Shown: positions 54,669-64,000 of the stretch, piece by piece
How positions within the stretch are numbered: position 1 is the first letter of the stretch
Layout of the letters: each line of letters opens with the position of its first letter
From: Emiliania huxleyi CCMP1516
Taxonomy: Eukaryota > Haptophyta > Isochrysidales > Noelaerhabdaceae
NCBI RefSeq assembly: GCF_000372725.1
Contig: NW_005199684.1
Location: 606,030 to 670,029 of the forward strand
Direction of reading: 5' to 3'
DNA length: 64,000 nt
Notes under the pieces: model-generated
The model's input: the letters and a program-made list of their open reading frames with translations, nothing else
Databases searched by the model: none
Told to the model about the DNA's origin: nothing
Position numbers and translations under genes: made by a program

Positions 54669-55507
54669 ATGAAGCTCAACATTGCGAACCCGTCCACCGG
54701 GTGCCAAAAGCTGTATGAGATCGAGGACGAGAAGAAGCTGCGCACCCTCTACGACAAGAGGCTGGCCACCGAGGTCGATGGCTCCGACCTCGGCGAGGAG
54801 TTCGCCGGGTACATCTTCAAGGTGATGGGCGGGCAGGACAAGCAGGGCTTCCCGATGAAGCAGGGCGTGCTGACCGCGGACCGTGTCCGCCTGATGATGG
54901 CCAAGGGTGCGCGCGCCGCCGCCCGCGGAGCGATTCCCGCGCCGCCAGCGGCGCAGGCAGTGGGGGACGGTGCAGGGCTTATCTGCGCACCGCCGCCCGC
55001 GCCGCAGGCGACCAGGGCTGCCGCGGCTACGGGATGCGCAAGGGCGAGCGGTACCGCAAGTCCTGCCGCGGGTGCATCATCTCGCACAATATCGCCGTGC
55101 TGCACCTCGTCATCGTCAAGAAGGGCGACGCCGAGCTCGAGGGCCTCACAGACAAGCAGATCCCGCGCCGCCTTGGCCCGAAGCGTGCGTCCAAGATCCG
55201 CAAGCTCTTTGCGCTGTCCAAGGAGGACGACGTGCGCAAGTATGTGATCCGCCGGGAGGTGCCGGCCAAGTCGGAGGACAAGAAGCCGGGCTCCAAGGCG
55301 CCAAAGATCCAGCGGCTCGTGACCCCTATCTCGCTGCAGCGCAAGCGGCACAGGCTCGCCGTCAAAAAGGCGCGGCAGGTCAAGGCGAAGAGCGAGGCGG
55401 CGGCGTACCAGAAGCTGCTGGCGCTCCGCCAGAAGGAGGCGCGCGAAAAGAAGGCGGAGAAGATGTCGCAGCGCCGCTCGCAGCGCTCCTCGCAGGCGTC
55501 GATGTAA
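54669..55507 (+). CDS. RPS6: 40S ribosomal protein eS6
   Basis: Exons 54669-54906 and 55008-55507, GT-AG intron of 101 bases, 245 residues. The start [20 protein letters not shown] and the block [16 protein letters not shown], then [11 protein letters not shown], are diagnostic. The splice restores [20 protein letters not shown], matching plant eS6 spacing. The C-terminal helix is basic and ends [13 protein letters not shown], keeping RRxS sites of the kind phosphorylated by S6 kinases. Component of the small cytosolic ribosomal subunit. The 5' flank is the end of a 1,062-bp tandem array, so its promoter region may exist in several copies. Confidence 0.97.
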
Positions 55508-56168
55508 GGGGCTGTCGTGCCCTCCCCCGCCGCCGCCGCTGCAGCCCACGAGCCGCGGGTGTGCGCCGTCCACGCCGGTCCGATGCGGGCGCGGAAGCTC
55601 TTCCCCCCCCCCCCCCCCCTCTGTGCCGTGTGTTGCGACACAGCCGGCGGAGTCGGGGGGGCAGCTGCTCCCGCGTGGCTAGACTCAGGTGACCGGCTAT
55701 CGCTCGCGGCCCGCATCGCTGCGGCAGCGCCCTCCTGTCTGTTTTGCTTTTGGTCCGTGGTGTCCTTTAACGTATCGTACTCTCCATCTCATATCAATAA
55801 CACCTAAATTAAATTGCTATCTGATAGTCGGTTGTGGGGAGCAGATGACTCTTGCGACTCGGCGGACGCCAACACGGACACTGGTACTGGTCACTACTGC
55901 TTCCCACAAGCCGACGCGCCTCGCGGCTCGCGGTCGCGCGACGGTCCCGCACGTCGCAGCTCGCACGAACGACATGATTTTCGGGCGGCGGAGTGGTGGA
56001 AGAGTGGTCAGGACCCAGGAGACCGTGACACAGTATGCGTCTCAAAGACGCCAAAGGCCCCCAAGAGCGGGGCCGCGGCACGCTGTCCACCCCTCCGTGC
56101 TTGCGCCGCACGGCACACACTGTGCACTAGTCATGCCTCGAGATATGCACCACCATCCCGGTTTGGCG
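55508..56168. other. intergenic, convergent 3' ends
   Basis: Between the eS6 and bL20m stops. A C run near 55,605 and an AATAAC-rich stretch near 55,795. No gene recognised. Confidence 0.5.
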
Positions 56169-56632
56169 TCAGCTGTCCGCGCCTCGCTGCGCACCGCTGC
56201 CGGCGTCGACCTGTTCCACGCCAAGGACGCTGACGCGCAGCCCCTTCTTCGCCTGCGGCCGACGGTGCGTCGGGCTGGGGCAAGCGGGCGGGGAGTTGGG
56301 GAGATGGCGGCCGCCGGTGCTCGCGCCTCCTCCACGATCGCCCGGAACGAGTAGGGTTCCTGCCGCGCGAGCACCGAGAGCATCTTTCGGTTCAGCCCGA
56401 TGTCGGCAAGGTACAGGCCGCGAATCAGTCGCGAGTACGAGATGCCGTACTCGCGCGCTCCCGCGTTGATCTGCTGGATCTGCACGGCGCGCGCCTCGCG
56501 CTTCTTGAGCCGGCGGTGCGCGTACGCGTACTGCAGGCCCTTTTGCACGCGGCGCAGCGCGAGCGACCAGCAGTTCTTCGAGCGGCCGCGGAAGCCCTTG
56601 GCGAGCCTGAAGATGGTTTCTCGCCGGCCCAT
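56169..56632 (-). CDS. MRPL20: ribosomal protein bL20, probably mitochondrial
   Basis: Exons 56632-56327 and 56252-56169, GC-AG intron of 74 bases, 129 residues, close to the usual 118. Core: RLAKGFRGRSKNCWSLA, QYAYAHRRLKK, INAGAREYGISYSRLIRGL, LNRKMLSVLA and FRAIVEEAKKGL, the last word being created by the splice. Without the splice the frame runs on to 56042 with non-conserved sequence. bL20 is an early assembly protein of the large bacterial-type subunit. There is no long N-terminal presequence, so the organelle is inferred from the short form typical of mitochondrial bL20. Confidence 0.9.
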
Positions 56633-56764
56633 ATGTGCCCGAGGAGTCGAGAGGACCTCTCACCGTCACGCCTCGCGTTTTCTTTTTGTACGCGGCGCCG
56701 CAGCAGTTTTTTTCTTTTCGAGAGCTCCGACGAGCACAAGCCGACAAGCTGCCGGTCGCTGTCG
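56633..56764. promoter_or_regulatory. 132-base divergent promoter region
   Basis: The ATGs of bL20m (minus) and anthranilate synthase (plus) are only 132 bases apart, so promoter and both 5' leaders must share it. It includes a T-rich stretch TTTTTTTCTTTT near 56,708. No TATA box is evident. Confidence 0.6.
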
Positions 56765-59700
56765 ATGCCGACCAAGCGGCCTCACGACACGAATGCCGAG
56801 CCTCCGTCGCGCAACCTCGGCGCCCCGCGCGTGCCCACCAGCCCTGGCCGCTACGTCACCGGCGGCGGCATCACGGTCGACTCGAGCGTGACGCCGCTCG
56901 GCGACCAGCGGGCCGAGATTGATGCCCTCGTCTCGCGGCTCGACTCGGAGCGCGGCTGCATGTTTGAGTCCTCGTACGAGTTTCCGGGCCGGTGCGTTTG
57001 CGCGGACGGCACGCGCACGCCGTGCCTCCGGGGTCGGCTGAGCCGCCGGTCCTCGCACACAGGTATGCCCGCTGGACGATGGGCTTCGTCAACCCGCCGC
57101 TCTGCTTCGAGGCCTCTGGGCGCACCTTCGCGATCGAGGCGCTCAACGCGCGCGGAGAGGTGCTCGTCGCGCCCGTGCACGAGGCGCTCTCTCGCTGCGA
57201 CGCCGTCGAGGCCATCTCGCTCAGCCAGACGGAGGCCGGAGCCGCCGTGCTGCGCGGCTCCGTCAAGCCGCCGGCTGCCGGCTTCGCAGAGGAGCAGCGC
57301 TCGCGGCAGCACTCCATCTTCTCGCTCGTGCGCGCGCTGCGGGACCTCTTCTCGTGCGAGGCGCCGCCCGCCTTCCCTCCCCATCCTCCTCCCTCGCCAC
57401 CACCTCCACACGCCCCCGCCTCGGCCGCCGGCTCAGCACGCCTCGCGGCACGCCTCGCGGTGGCAGGCGGAGCCGATGCTCGGCTTGTACGGCGCCTTCG
57501 GCTACGACCTGACCTTCCAGTTCGAGCCGATCCGGCCGGCGCAGTCGCGTGTCGCAGGGGCGCGTGACCTGCTCCTCTACCTGCCCGACGAGCTCCTCGT
57601 AGTCGACATCCACACGCGCGGCGCGACTGCGCGGCCCGCCTCGAGACGACTCCTCCCTGATCCCTCCCTCGACGCTCGCCCGGGCCCTCCTTCCGTAGGC
57701 GCGTGGCGCCTCACCTACGATTTTACGGTCGGCGGCCGCTCCTCCGCCGGCCTGCCTCGCTCCGGCCTCGCGTTGCCATACGTCCCTCTCCCAGAGGTGT
57801 CTGCTGGGGTCTGCTGGGGTCCCACGGACCAGCTTCTTTGAGCCTCTCACATCCTCCTCCGACCCTCCTCCGCCCTCCCTCCCCCCCTCCCTCCCGCAGG
57901 AGCAGCTCCCCTTCCGGAGAGACCACGCGGCGGGCGCCTTCGCGAGCAAGGCGCGCGCCGCGCCCCCTCTCGCCACGCCCCCCCCCCGCGCTGCTCTGGC
58001 CCCGCCGCCGCAGCCCGACCGCTCGCCAGCTTGCCCTGCCCTCGCCGCGGCAGGTGGCTCGCGCCAAGAAGGAGTTCGAGGTCGGCAACCTCTTCGAAGT
58101 CGTCCTCTCCCAAAACTTCGCCGAGCCCTGCCCTGACCCACCCTCGGCCATCTTCCGCCGCCTGCGCTCGCGCAACCCCTCGCCCTATGGGTTCCTCATC
58201 AACCTCGGCCCCGACCGCGGCGTCGACGGCGGCGGCGGCGGCGGGCAGCCCGAGTACCTCGTCGGCGCTTCGCCAGAGATGTTTGTGCGGGTGGAGCGAG
58301 ACGCGCGCGGCTGGCGGTGTGAGACGTGTCCCATCTCGGGGACGATCCGCCGCGGCGCCGACGCGATGGAGGAGCGCTCGCGGCTCCCCGGGGGCTGGCG
58401 AGGCACGCGGCTGGTCACCCTCCCTCGCCGTGGGTGTAGGACGCGAAGAACATCCAGACCATCCTCGCCGACAAGAAAGAGGAGTCGGAGCTGACGATGT
58501 GCACCGACGTCGACCGCAACGACAAGTCGCGCATCTGCGAGGCGCCGCCCCCTCCGCCGCCCCCTCCGCAACCGCACCCCTCCCCCCCTCCTTGCCCGCA
58601 CTGACCGGCCCGCAGGGCTCCGAGGCGGGAGGAGACGGGAGCTGCCCATCACCGCAGCGCCTCTCGCCCCCGCAGGCCGGCTCGGTCACCGTCATCGGCC
58701 GCCGGCAGATCGAGATGTACTCGCGGCTCATCCACACGGCAAGCGACCGCCCCCTCCCCAGGCCCGGTATCCCCTAATTAACCCTTCAAAAACCCCCCCC
58801 CCCCCCCGCGCGCGCCGCGGTCGCCGAGCCGCGCCCCACGGCACGCCGCCCCCTCCCCGCACGCCGCCCCCCTCCCCCTCCCCCTCCACCCCCTCCCCCT
58901 CCACCCCCCCCCCCTTCCCGCGCCGCCCCGCAGGTGGACCACGTCGAGGGCTACTTGCGCGACGGCTTCGACGCGATGGACGCCTTCCTCGCGCACACGT
59001 GGGCGGTCACCGTCACGGGCGCGCCGAAGCCGTGGGCCATCCAGTTCGTCGAGGACCACGAGGAGTCGCCGCGCCACTGGTACGGCGGCGCGGTCGGCTG
59101 CATCGGCTTCGACGGATGCCTGAACACGGGGCTCACGCTGCGGACGGTGCGCATCGCGGGCGGCTTCGCGCAGGTGCGCGCGGGCGCGACGCTCCTGTAC
59201 GACTCCGAGCCCGCCGCCGAGGAGAAGGAGACCGAGCTCAAGGCGTCGGCGATGCGCGACGCCGTCCTGCGGCCCGACCCGCCGCCAGCCTCCCTCGCGC
59301 GGATCCCGGCGGCGGCGTCGTCGTCGGCGCGCGTGGTGCGCTTCGACGACGGCCTCGCCGCCTCACAGGCGGGGCCCTCGCGGACGCTCTCGGACCCTCC
59401 CCCGCGCAGGTTCTCGTCGACCACCAGGACTCGTTCGTGCACACGCTCGCAAACTACCTGCGCCAGACCGGCGCCCTCGTCACCACGCTCCGCTTCGGCT
59501 TCGAGCCGGCGCAGCTCGACGCGCTGCAGCCCACCCTCGCGGTGCTCTCGCCCGGCCCGGGCAAGCCGGCCGACTTCGACCTGAGCCGCACCATCGAGCT
59601 GATGCTCGGGCGCAAGGTGCCGCTCTTCGGCGTCTGCCTCGGCCTGCAGGGCATGGTCGAGCACTTTGGCGGGTCGCTCGGCGTCCTCTCCTACCCGCAG

Positions 59701-59985
59701 CACGGCAAGCCCGGCTCAGTGCGGCTGACCGCCGCGCCGGGCGACATCTTCGCCGGCTGCCCCGCCGAGTTCCAGGTGGGGCGGTACCACTCGCTCTACT
59801 CGCAGCGCGAGAGCCACCCCGCCTGCCTGCGCATCACGGCCGAGACCACCGACGGCGTCATCATGGGCATCCAGCACGCGGAGCTGCCGCTCGCCGCCGT
59901 GCAGTTCCACCCCGAGTCGATCCTCACGCGCTCGGACCTCGGCGTCCAGATGCTCGTCAACGCCGCGAACAAGTTGCGCTTCTGA
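56765..59985 (+). CDS. trpEG: fused anthranilate synthase (TrpE-TrpG), ten exons
   Basis: Exons: 56765-56991, 57063-57360, 57467-57620, 57699-57796, 57900-57950, 58054-58371, 58440-58541, 58676-58738, 58934-59368, 59410-59985. They join in frame to 773 residues. Donors: GT, GC, GC, GT, GC, GA, GC, GC, GC. Residues 1-582 are the chorismate-binding TrpE part: [89 protein letters not shown]. Residues 583-773 are the glutamine amidotransferase Trp[17 protein letters not shown], nucleophile Cys658 in GVCLGLQG, and His749/Glu751 in VQFHPES. It makes anthranilate from chorismate and glutamine, the first step of tryptophan synthesis. The fused form resembles those of some proteobacteria and protists. 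No plastid presequence is obvious. Confidence 0.95.
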
Positions 59986-60307
59986 CGCGGGGGGGCGGTG
60001 GTTGGTGTCTCGATCCGCGACAGACGCCCGAGGGGGGAGTCCGGCGGCGCGCGACGACTTGATTCGCGGGTCGTCGCGTCTACTATGGCGCCCGCGGGGG
60101 GCCGCCCCTCTCGGCCCGTCGACTCGGCCCCCGGCCCCGCACCCTCTTCCCTCTCTTGATCCATGTTTGTCGTTTCAAAATATTTGATGATGAATATGAA
60201 AACAACCGCGAAGAAAGTGTTATGTATTCTAAAAAGGGAGTGCAGTCGAGGGGGGGGGGGTATTCTATTAGGTGTGTATACCTGTGTTAGTTAAAAAAGC
60301 ATTTAAA
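59986..60307. other. intergenic
   Basis: Anthranilate synthase 3' flank, with an AT-rich stretch and a G run near 60,250. It ends at the start of an inverted-repeat element. Confidence 0.5.
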
Positions 60308-60860
60308 GGGAGCGGACCCTGAGTTGAGGAAATCGAGGGACGCGACCCACTTCGCCACAGACGGTCCCGCGCCTCGCCGCTATGACAGTGGCACGGCCGC
60401 AGCTCGTGTGCGTGCCACTGTCTTTGTCCGGAGTGAATACTCCAACGCGCTCGTCGGTGACGGTGTCCCTCAACCTGCGCCGCGCTCGGCGAACCTCGAC
60501 AGCGCTTTCGGTGGCATGCAGCTCTTTGCGACAGAAGCCTGGAGAGCAGCTCCTCTGCTGCTCACACGCTCTGCACAGTTGGCACAACCCACTGTGCGGC
60601 TGCCACAGCTGTGACAGCGATGGGCTTGCCCTCACTGGCCCTCAGTCTCTTGTGCTGCGGCTTGTGTGAGCGACACTGCTCGGCGACTGCCGGCACACTG
60701 TGAGACCATGGGTGTGAGGTTAAACCACGCTACCAGCGCTTGGTCACATCAGCCCTGAGGTCAGATCCATCTACTCTGTTGATGACAAGACTTGTTTACT
60801 GGCTGGAGCCGAGCAGGAGGACCCAGCGCACAACCCCTGGTCAACTCAGGGTCCGCTCCC
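60308..60860 (+). mobile_element. inverted-repeat element C, well-preserved copy
   Basis: 553 bp with perfect 20-bp terminal inverted repeats: GGGAGCGGACCCTGAGTTGA at 60308-60327 and its reverse complement at 60841-60860. No transposase frame, so it resembles a MITE. An internal hairpin pairs GACAGTGGCACG (60384-60395) with CGTGCCACTGTC (60411-60422). A target-site duplication is not evident. Confidence 0.85.
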
Positions 60861-61172
60861 CGTAGCACAGAGTGAGGGAGAGCGCGCGAGACGTGGCGCG
60901 GCATGTCGCAAACGAAGTTTAAGACCGCAAGCTTGAAGTGTGCGCGGCTCCAACACTCTTCCCTCCGTATATCACCCACACAGCGAACGCAATCGTCGCC
61001 ACACACTGACACACAGACGGATAAATTTCAGCAAGTGCCCGGTCAGGACGTCAGGTGTCACTCTACAGGGTCAGGGACCTGAAATCTGCCCCCCAGCAAG
61101 TGCCCGGTCAGGTGTCCTCTCGAGCCAAAACTCCAGGAATAATTCACAGAACGAGATTTTTCAACACCGCCA
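60861..61172. other. intergenic with short direct repeat
   Basis: CAGCAAGTGCCCGGTCAGG-like sequence occurs twice (about 61,031 and 61,093). No gene recognised. Confidence 0.5.
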
Positions 61173-63472
61173 CCCGATAATTCACACGAAACAGCTTGCA
61201 CACGCCACGGCCCCCCACCAACAGACCCGGTCGACAGACGCGCCCGAAACAGACAACCGCGACCAACAGACAGTCCTCGAGCCCGAATAATTCACAGGAA
61301 ACAGCTTGCACACTCCACGGCCACCGGAGCCGACGCCCCCGCCGACGCCACCACCGCACACGCATGCTCTCGGCGCGAGCCGCCTCCAGCATCGCGCCGT
61401 ACTCCGGGTGGTCCGCCCGCACGCCCCGTACGAAGAAAGCGAAGTCGTCGAGCCACGGGAGCGTCCGCACGCCGCGGTGCACGCCCGAGTGGCGCCGCCG
61501 CTGCCCGTAGCGCGGCCTGGCCGCCGCATCCGGGTTGCGCAGATAGCGCACCACGTCGCGCAGCCTGGGTGAAGACCCACGGAGAGAGAGTCCAGCCGAA
61601 GTTGAGCGCGGGGGTGAGAAGTACTCCACGCCGGCCTCCGTCTCGACCGCGAAGGTGAAGTAGTCGACGTCCGACTCGTGCACGCCGATGTGGTGGTAGG
61701 CGTCGGTCAGGTCGAGCGAGAACATGAAGTCGTGGAGCCTCGCGAGCCGCCGTAGCGTCGCCAGCGACTCGAACTTGCAGCTGCGCTTCTCCACGTGCTC
61801 GTTCACCCACCGCAAGTCGATCACGAGGCGCGGCTTGCCCTTGTGCCACACCACGAAGGCTCGCGAGACGTAGTCGCAGCGAGTCGCCCGGCGCCACGCG
61901 CCTGTGCCGAGACAGCGATCGCGTTCCAGCGTCAGCCACGCTCGCTCGTCCGGCGAGAAGCTGCCCACGCCGTGGTGGAGCGGGAGAGGTGGTCCCCTCT
62001 CGTTCCACGGCACGCGCACGCCCTCGCCGAGCCAGCGCAGCGTCTGCCGGCTCGCGCCGATGTCCCGCCAGGCGGAGAGCCTCGAGCGGACCCGATCGCG
62101 GTGTGTCTTGAGACCTGGTGGAACCCCCGAGCCGGTCAGCTCTCGGGGGCCTGGCGAAGAGGAGGTCGCGTCCACGCCCTGGCTGCCAGCCAGAGGCGCC
62201 GCGCGGGCCTCCTAGCCGCGCTCGCCGCCGCGAGCGCTGCCACCTCCGCCGCGGCCGCCGCCCCGGCCGCCGCCGCCGCGTCCGGAAACCCCGCCATCGC
62301 GCTGGCCACGGGCGTCGCCATCGCGCTGGCCACCGCCGCGCTGGCCGCTCCCGCCGCCGTCGCCGCTGCGGCGGTCGCCGCTGCTGCCGTTGCCGCCGCC
62401 GCCGCCGCTGCCGCCGCTGTCGCCGCCGCCCCGCCGGCTGCTGCCGCTACTGTCGTGCCCACCTCCGCCACCGTCACCGCCGCCGCCGCCGCCCAGGCGG
62501 CCGACCCGCTTGGACGCGCCGGGGGGCTTGGGCTTGAGCCGGGCACTGTCGGCGGAGGCGACCGCGCTGCCGAGGCGGGTGTGGCGGCGGGACACGCGGG
62601 ACTCGTGGAGCCGCTGTCCGAGCAGGGAGCGGGCGCCGCTCTGCGACCGCTCATTGCCGTAGAGCGGGTCGAACTCGGCCGCCTCGAGGGCGCCCTTCCC
62701 GACGGACTCGAGCTCGTCGAGGCGCGGACCCGGCTTGCAGGCGCGCCGCTTGCACCTGCTCGTGCACGAGCCGCAGCGCCCTGCGGGCATCTCCGGGATC
62801 ATCTCGCTCGTCGCCAATCGCGACCTCGAGCCGCTCGAGGTGCGTGTGCAGGTCGTACATGTACGAGAGGGAGGGAAGGAGGGTGCACACCTCTCGTTGG
62901 TTCGCGGCCCCGAGCTTGCGGTGCAGCTCTGCGTGCACGGTGTCGCCCGCCGCCGCTGGTGCGTAGTGCGAGGTCCGCAGCTGCAGTCCGCGCTTCCGCT
63001 CGAAGGGGTTGTCGCTGTCGTAGTCGCAGGCAAGCTTGTGGCCGCCGAACAGCTCGCCGACAGCATCGTCGCGACCGACGCCGCCGCCGAGGCGGGGGGG
63101 GCCGCGGTGACCACCGCCGCCCACGTCGTCCTCCGACGAGTCGGCGTCGGAGTCTGGGGGGGTGGGAGGGTCGGGGCGCACCCGCTCGCGGTCCTTGGCC
63201 GCCTTGCCGCCCGCTCCGCCGCCGTCGCCGCCGCCACCGCCGCCTCCCGGTGGGGGGTCCCCCGTCGGGTGCGGCTGGGCGGCTTGAGCCTCGACCCGCT
63301 CGAGCCGCTTGCGAAGCACTCGTAGCTCCTCGGCCGAGTCCACAGGAGCGGGAGGCGCGGCTGGGGCCCCGTCGGTGCCCCCGCCAGCCCCCGAGGCAGA
63401 GCCATCCTTTGCCTCTGCGGGCCGTACGTCTTGGTCAGCGTAGGAAGCGCGCTTTGGCGCGGATTTGCCCAT
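61173..63472 (-). mobile_element. old retroelement with gag-like and reverse transcriptase parts
   Basis: On the minus strand a gag-like region (about 63472-62212: coiled-coil start, acidic middle, Gly/Arg-rich tail) precedes a reverse transcriptase region (about 62175-61350) with recognisable palm motifs. The RT wording is closest to DIRS-like or Ty3-like retrotransposons; I cannot decide between them. No integrase or recombinase part and no complete terminal repeats were found. A direct repeat of about 40 bp (61173-61212 and 61282-61322) marks the downstream end. It looks truncated and broken in more than one place: a fossil, though not extremely old. Confidence 0.7.
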
Positions 63473-64000
63473 ATCGTTGGGCGCACGGAGGGAAGGAGAG
63501 GTGGGCTCCTGCCCGAGAAGGTCGCGGGACCTGCGCAGAGCTCGCTCTGCGTGATGCCGCTCGAGCTTGGGCGTGCACGCAAGAGGTCACGCGCAAGCAA
63601 GAGCAAACAACTGGGAAGTTCACAGCTGAGCTTACCCAGAGAACTCCGTTCTCACCCAGAACGTCCATACGCACAGCTTTGAATCTTGACGATGCTCTGC
63701 GTCTCTTTGCAGCTCTTCTCCCAGCCAGCCTACCCGTGACGAAAAACGAAGTGCACCCAGAGACGCCGTTCTCACCCAAATCGTGCCCGCGATGCTCGCA
63801 GCACTGCTCGTCATCTCTGCTGCCTCGGTGGGCTCACCACCTCGTCGGGTCAGCTCGTCGGGTCACCTGCTCGTGGTTCAATGCGGCGGCACGAATGATC
63901 GCTTCGGACGTCTTGATGTCGACGTTCTGCCGCGCCTGCAGGCCACGATAGACCTCGCCGCGGCCGCGACCACAACTCGGCATCGCGTGAGCGTGCTGAC
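63473..64000. other. flank of the retroelement and window edge
   Basis: Contains a short direct repeat (ACTCCGTTCTCACCCAGA near 63,646 and a close relative near 63,762). From about 63,978 down to 63,830 a minus-strand frame reads RGEVYRGLQARQNVDIKTSE and then AIIRAAALNHEQV before a stop. It could be the 3' end of a gene beyond the window, but I do not recognise it. Confidence 0.35.

Noticed and set aside
56042-56168. Long C-terminal extension of bL20m
   Set aside because: A GC-AG splice at 56326/56253 gives a conserved C-terminus of normal length, so the extension is intron plus out-of-frame sequence.
1-64000. tRNA, rRNA and snRNA genes
   Set aside because: I looked for cloverleaf-like and box B sequences among the repeats and intergenic regions and found none I could support by eye.

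Overview
This window looks like nuclear DNA of a GC-rich unicellular alga, most likely a haptophyte. It is gene-dense, with genes mixed on both strands and short introns. The genes include a plastid-type ribosomal protein S1, mitochondrial-type bL20 and complex I NDUFS5, a GH7 cellulase relic, and long Pro/Ser-rich surface proteins with PAN and GCC2/GCC3-type cysteine repeats. Of 38 introns I could place by reading frame, about 24 begin with GC, 12 with GT and 2 with GA, and all end in AG. That donor usage fits haptophytes or dinoflagellates. Compact, unclustered genes favour a haptophyte. The taxon is inference; no marker gene proves it.

Layout. 0-5.3 kb: 3' part of an ATM-type kinase. 5.6-9.8 kb: DCD-domain protein, unknown protein, cytochrome b5 reductase, and a GH7 cellobiohydrolase relic. 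10-11 kb: repeat element. 11.3-13.3 kb: seven-exon mitochondrial carrier. 13.7-14.7 kb: helical protein resembling cyclin-D1-binding protein 1. 15.4-17.4 kb: PUB-PUB-UFD1-UBX protein. 18-21 kb: coiled-coil protein. 21.7-24.2 kb: small secreted protein, NDUFS5, Mn-type superoxide dismutase. 24.5-26 kb: GT92-like glycosyltransferase. 26.8-28.1 kb: S1 protein. 28.5-29.6 kb: PAN membrane protein. 30.6-33.0 kb: M32 carboxypeptidase. 33-36.8 kb: repeats, including a large palindrome. 36.9-48.4 kb: one giant gene for a 3,694-residue predicted surface receptor with a cytosolic TIR domain. 49-54.6 kb: repeats and a tandem array running into the eS6 gene. 54.7-60 kb: eS6, bL20m and a fused anthranilate synthase. 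60.3-60.9 kb: an inverted-repeat element. 61.2-63.5 kb: an old retroelement.

Most genes are unrelated housekeeping genes placed side by side; I see no operon-like logic. bL20m and anthranilate synthase share a 132-base divergent promoter region. eS6 and bL20m converge. NDUFS5 and the secreted protein diverge.

The most unusual material is: the TIR receptor with near-identical internal repeats; the double-PUB/UFD1/UBX protein; introns whose two splice sites lie in direct repeats; an inverted-repeat element whose internal hairpin has changed by compensating substitutions; and a foldback-like palindrome built of about 30-bp units. All exon joins were deduced by eye from frame and family conservation; no search or alignment program was run.
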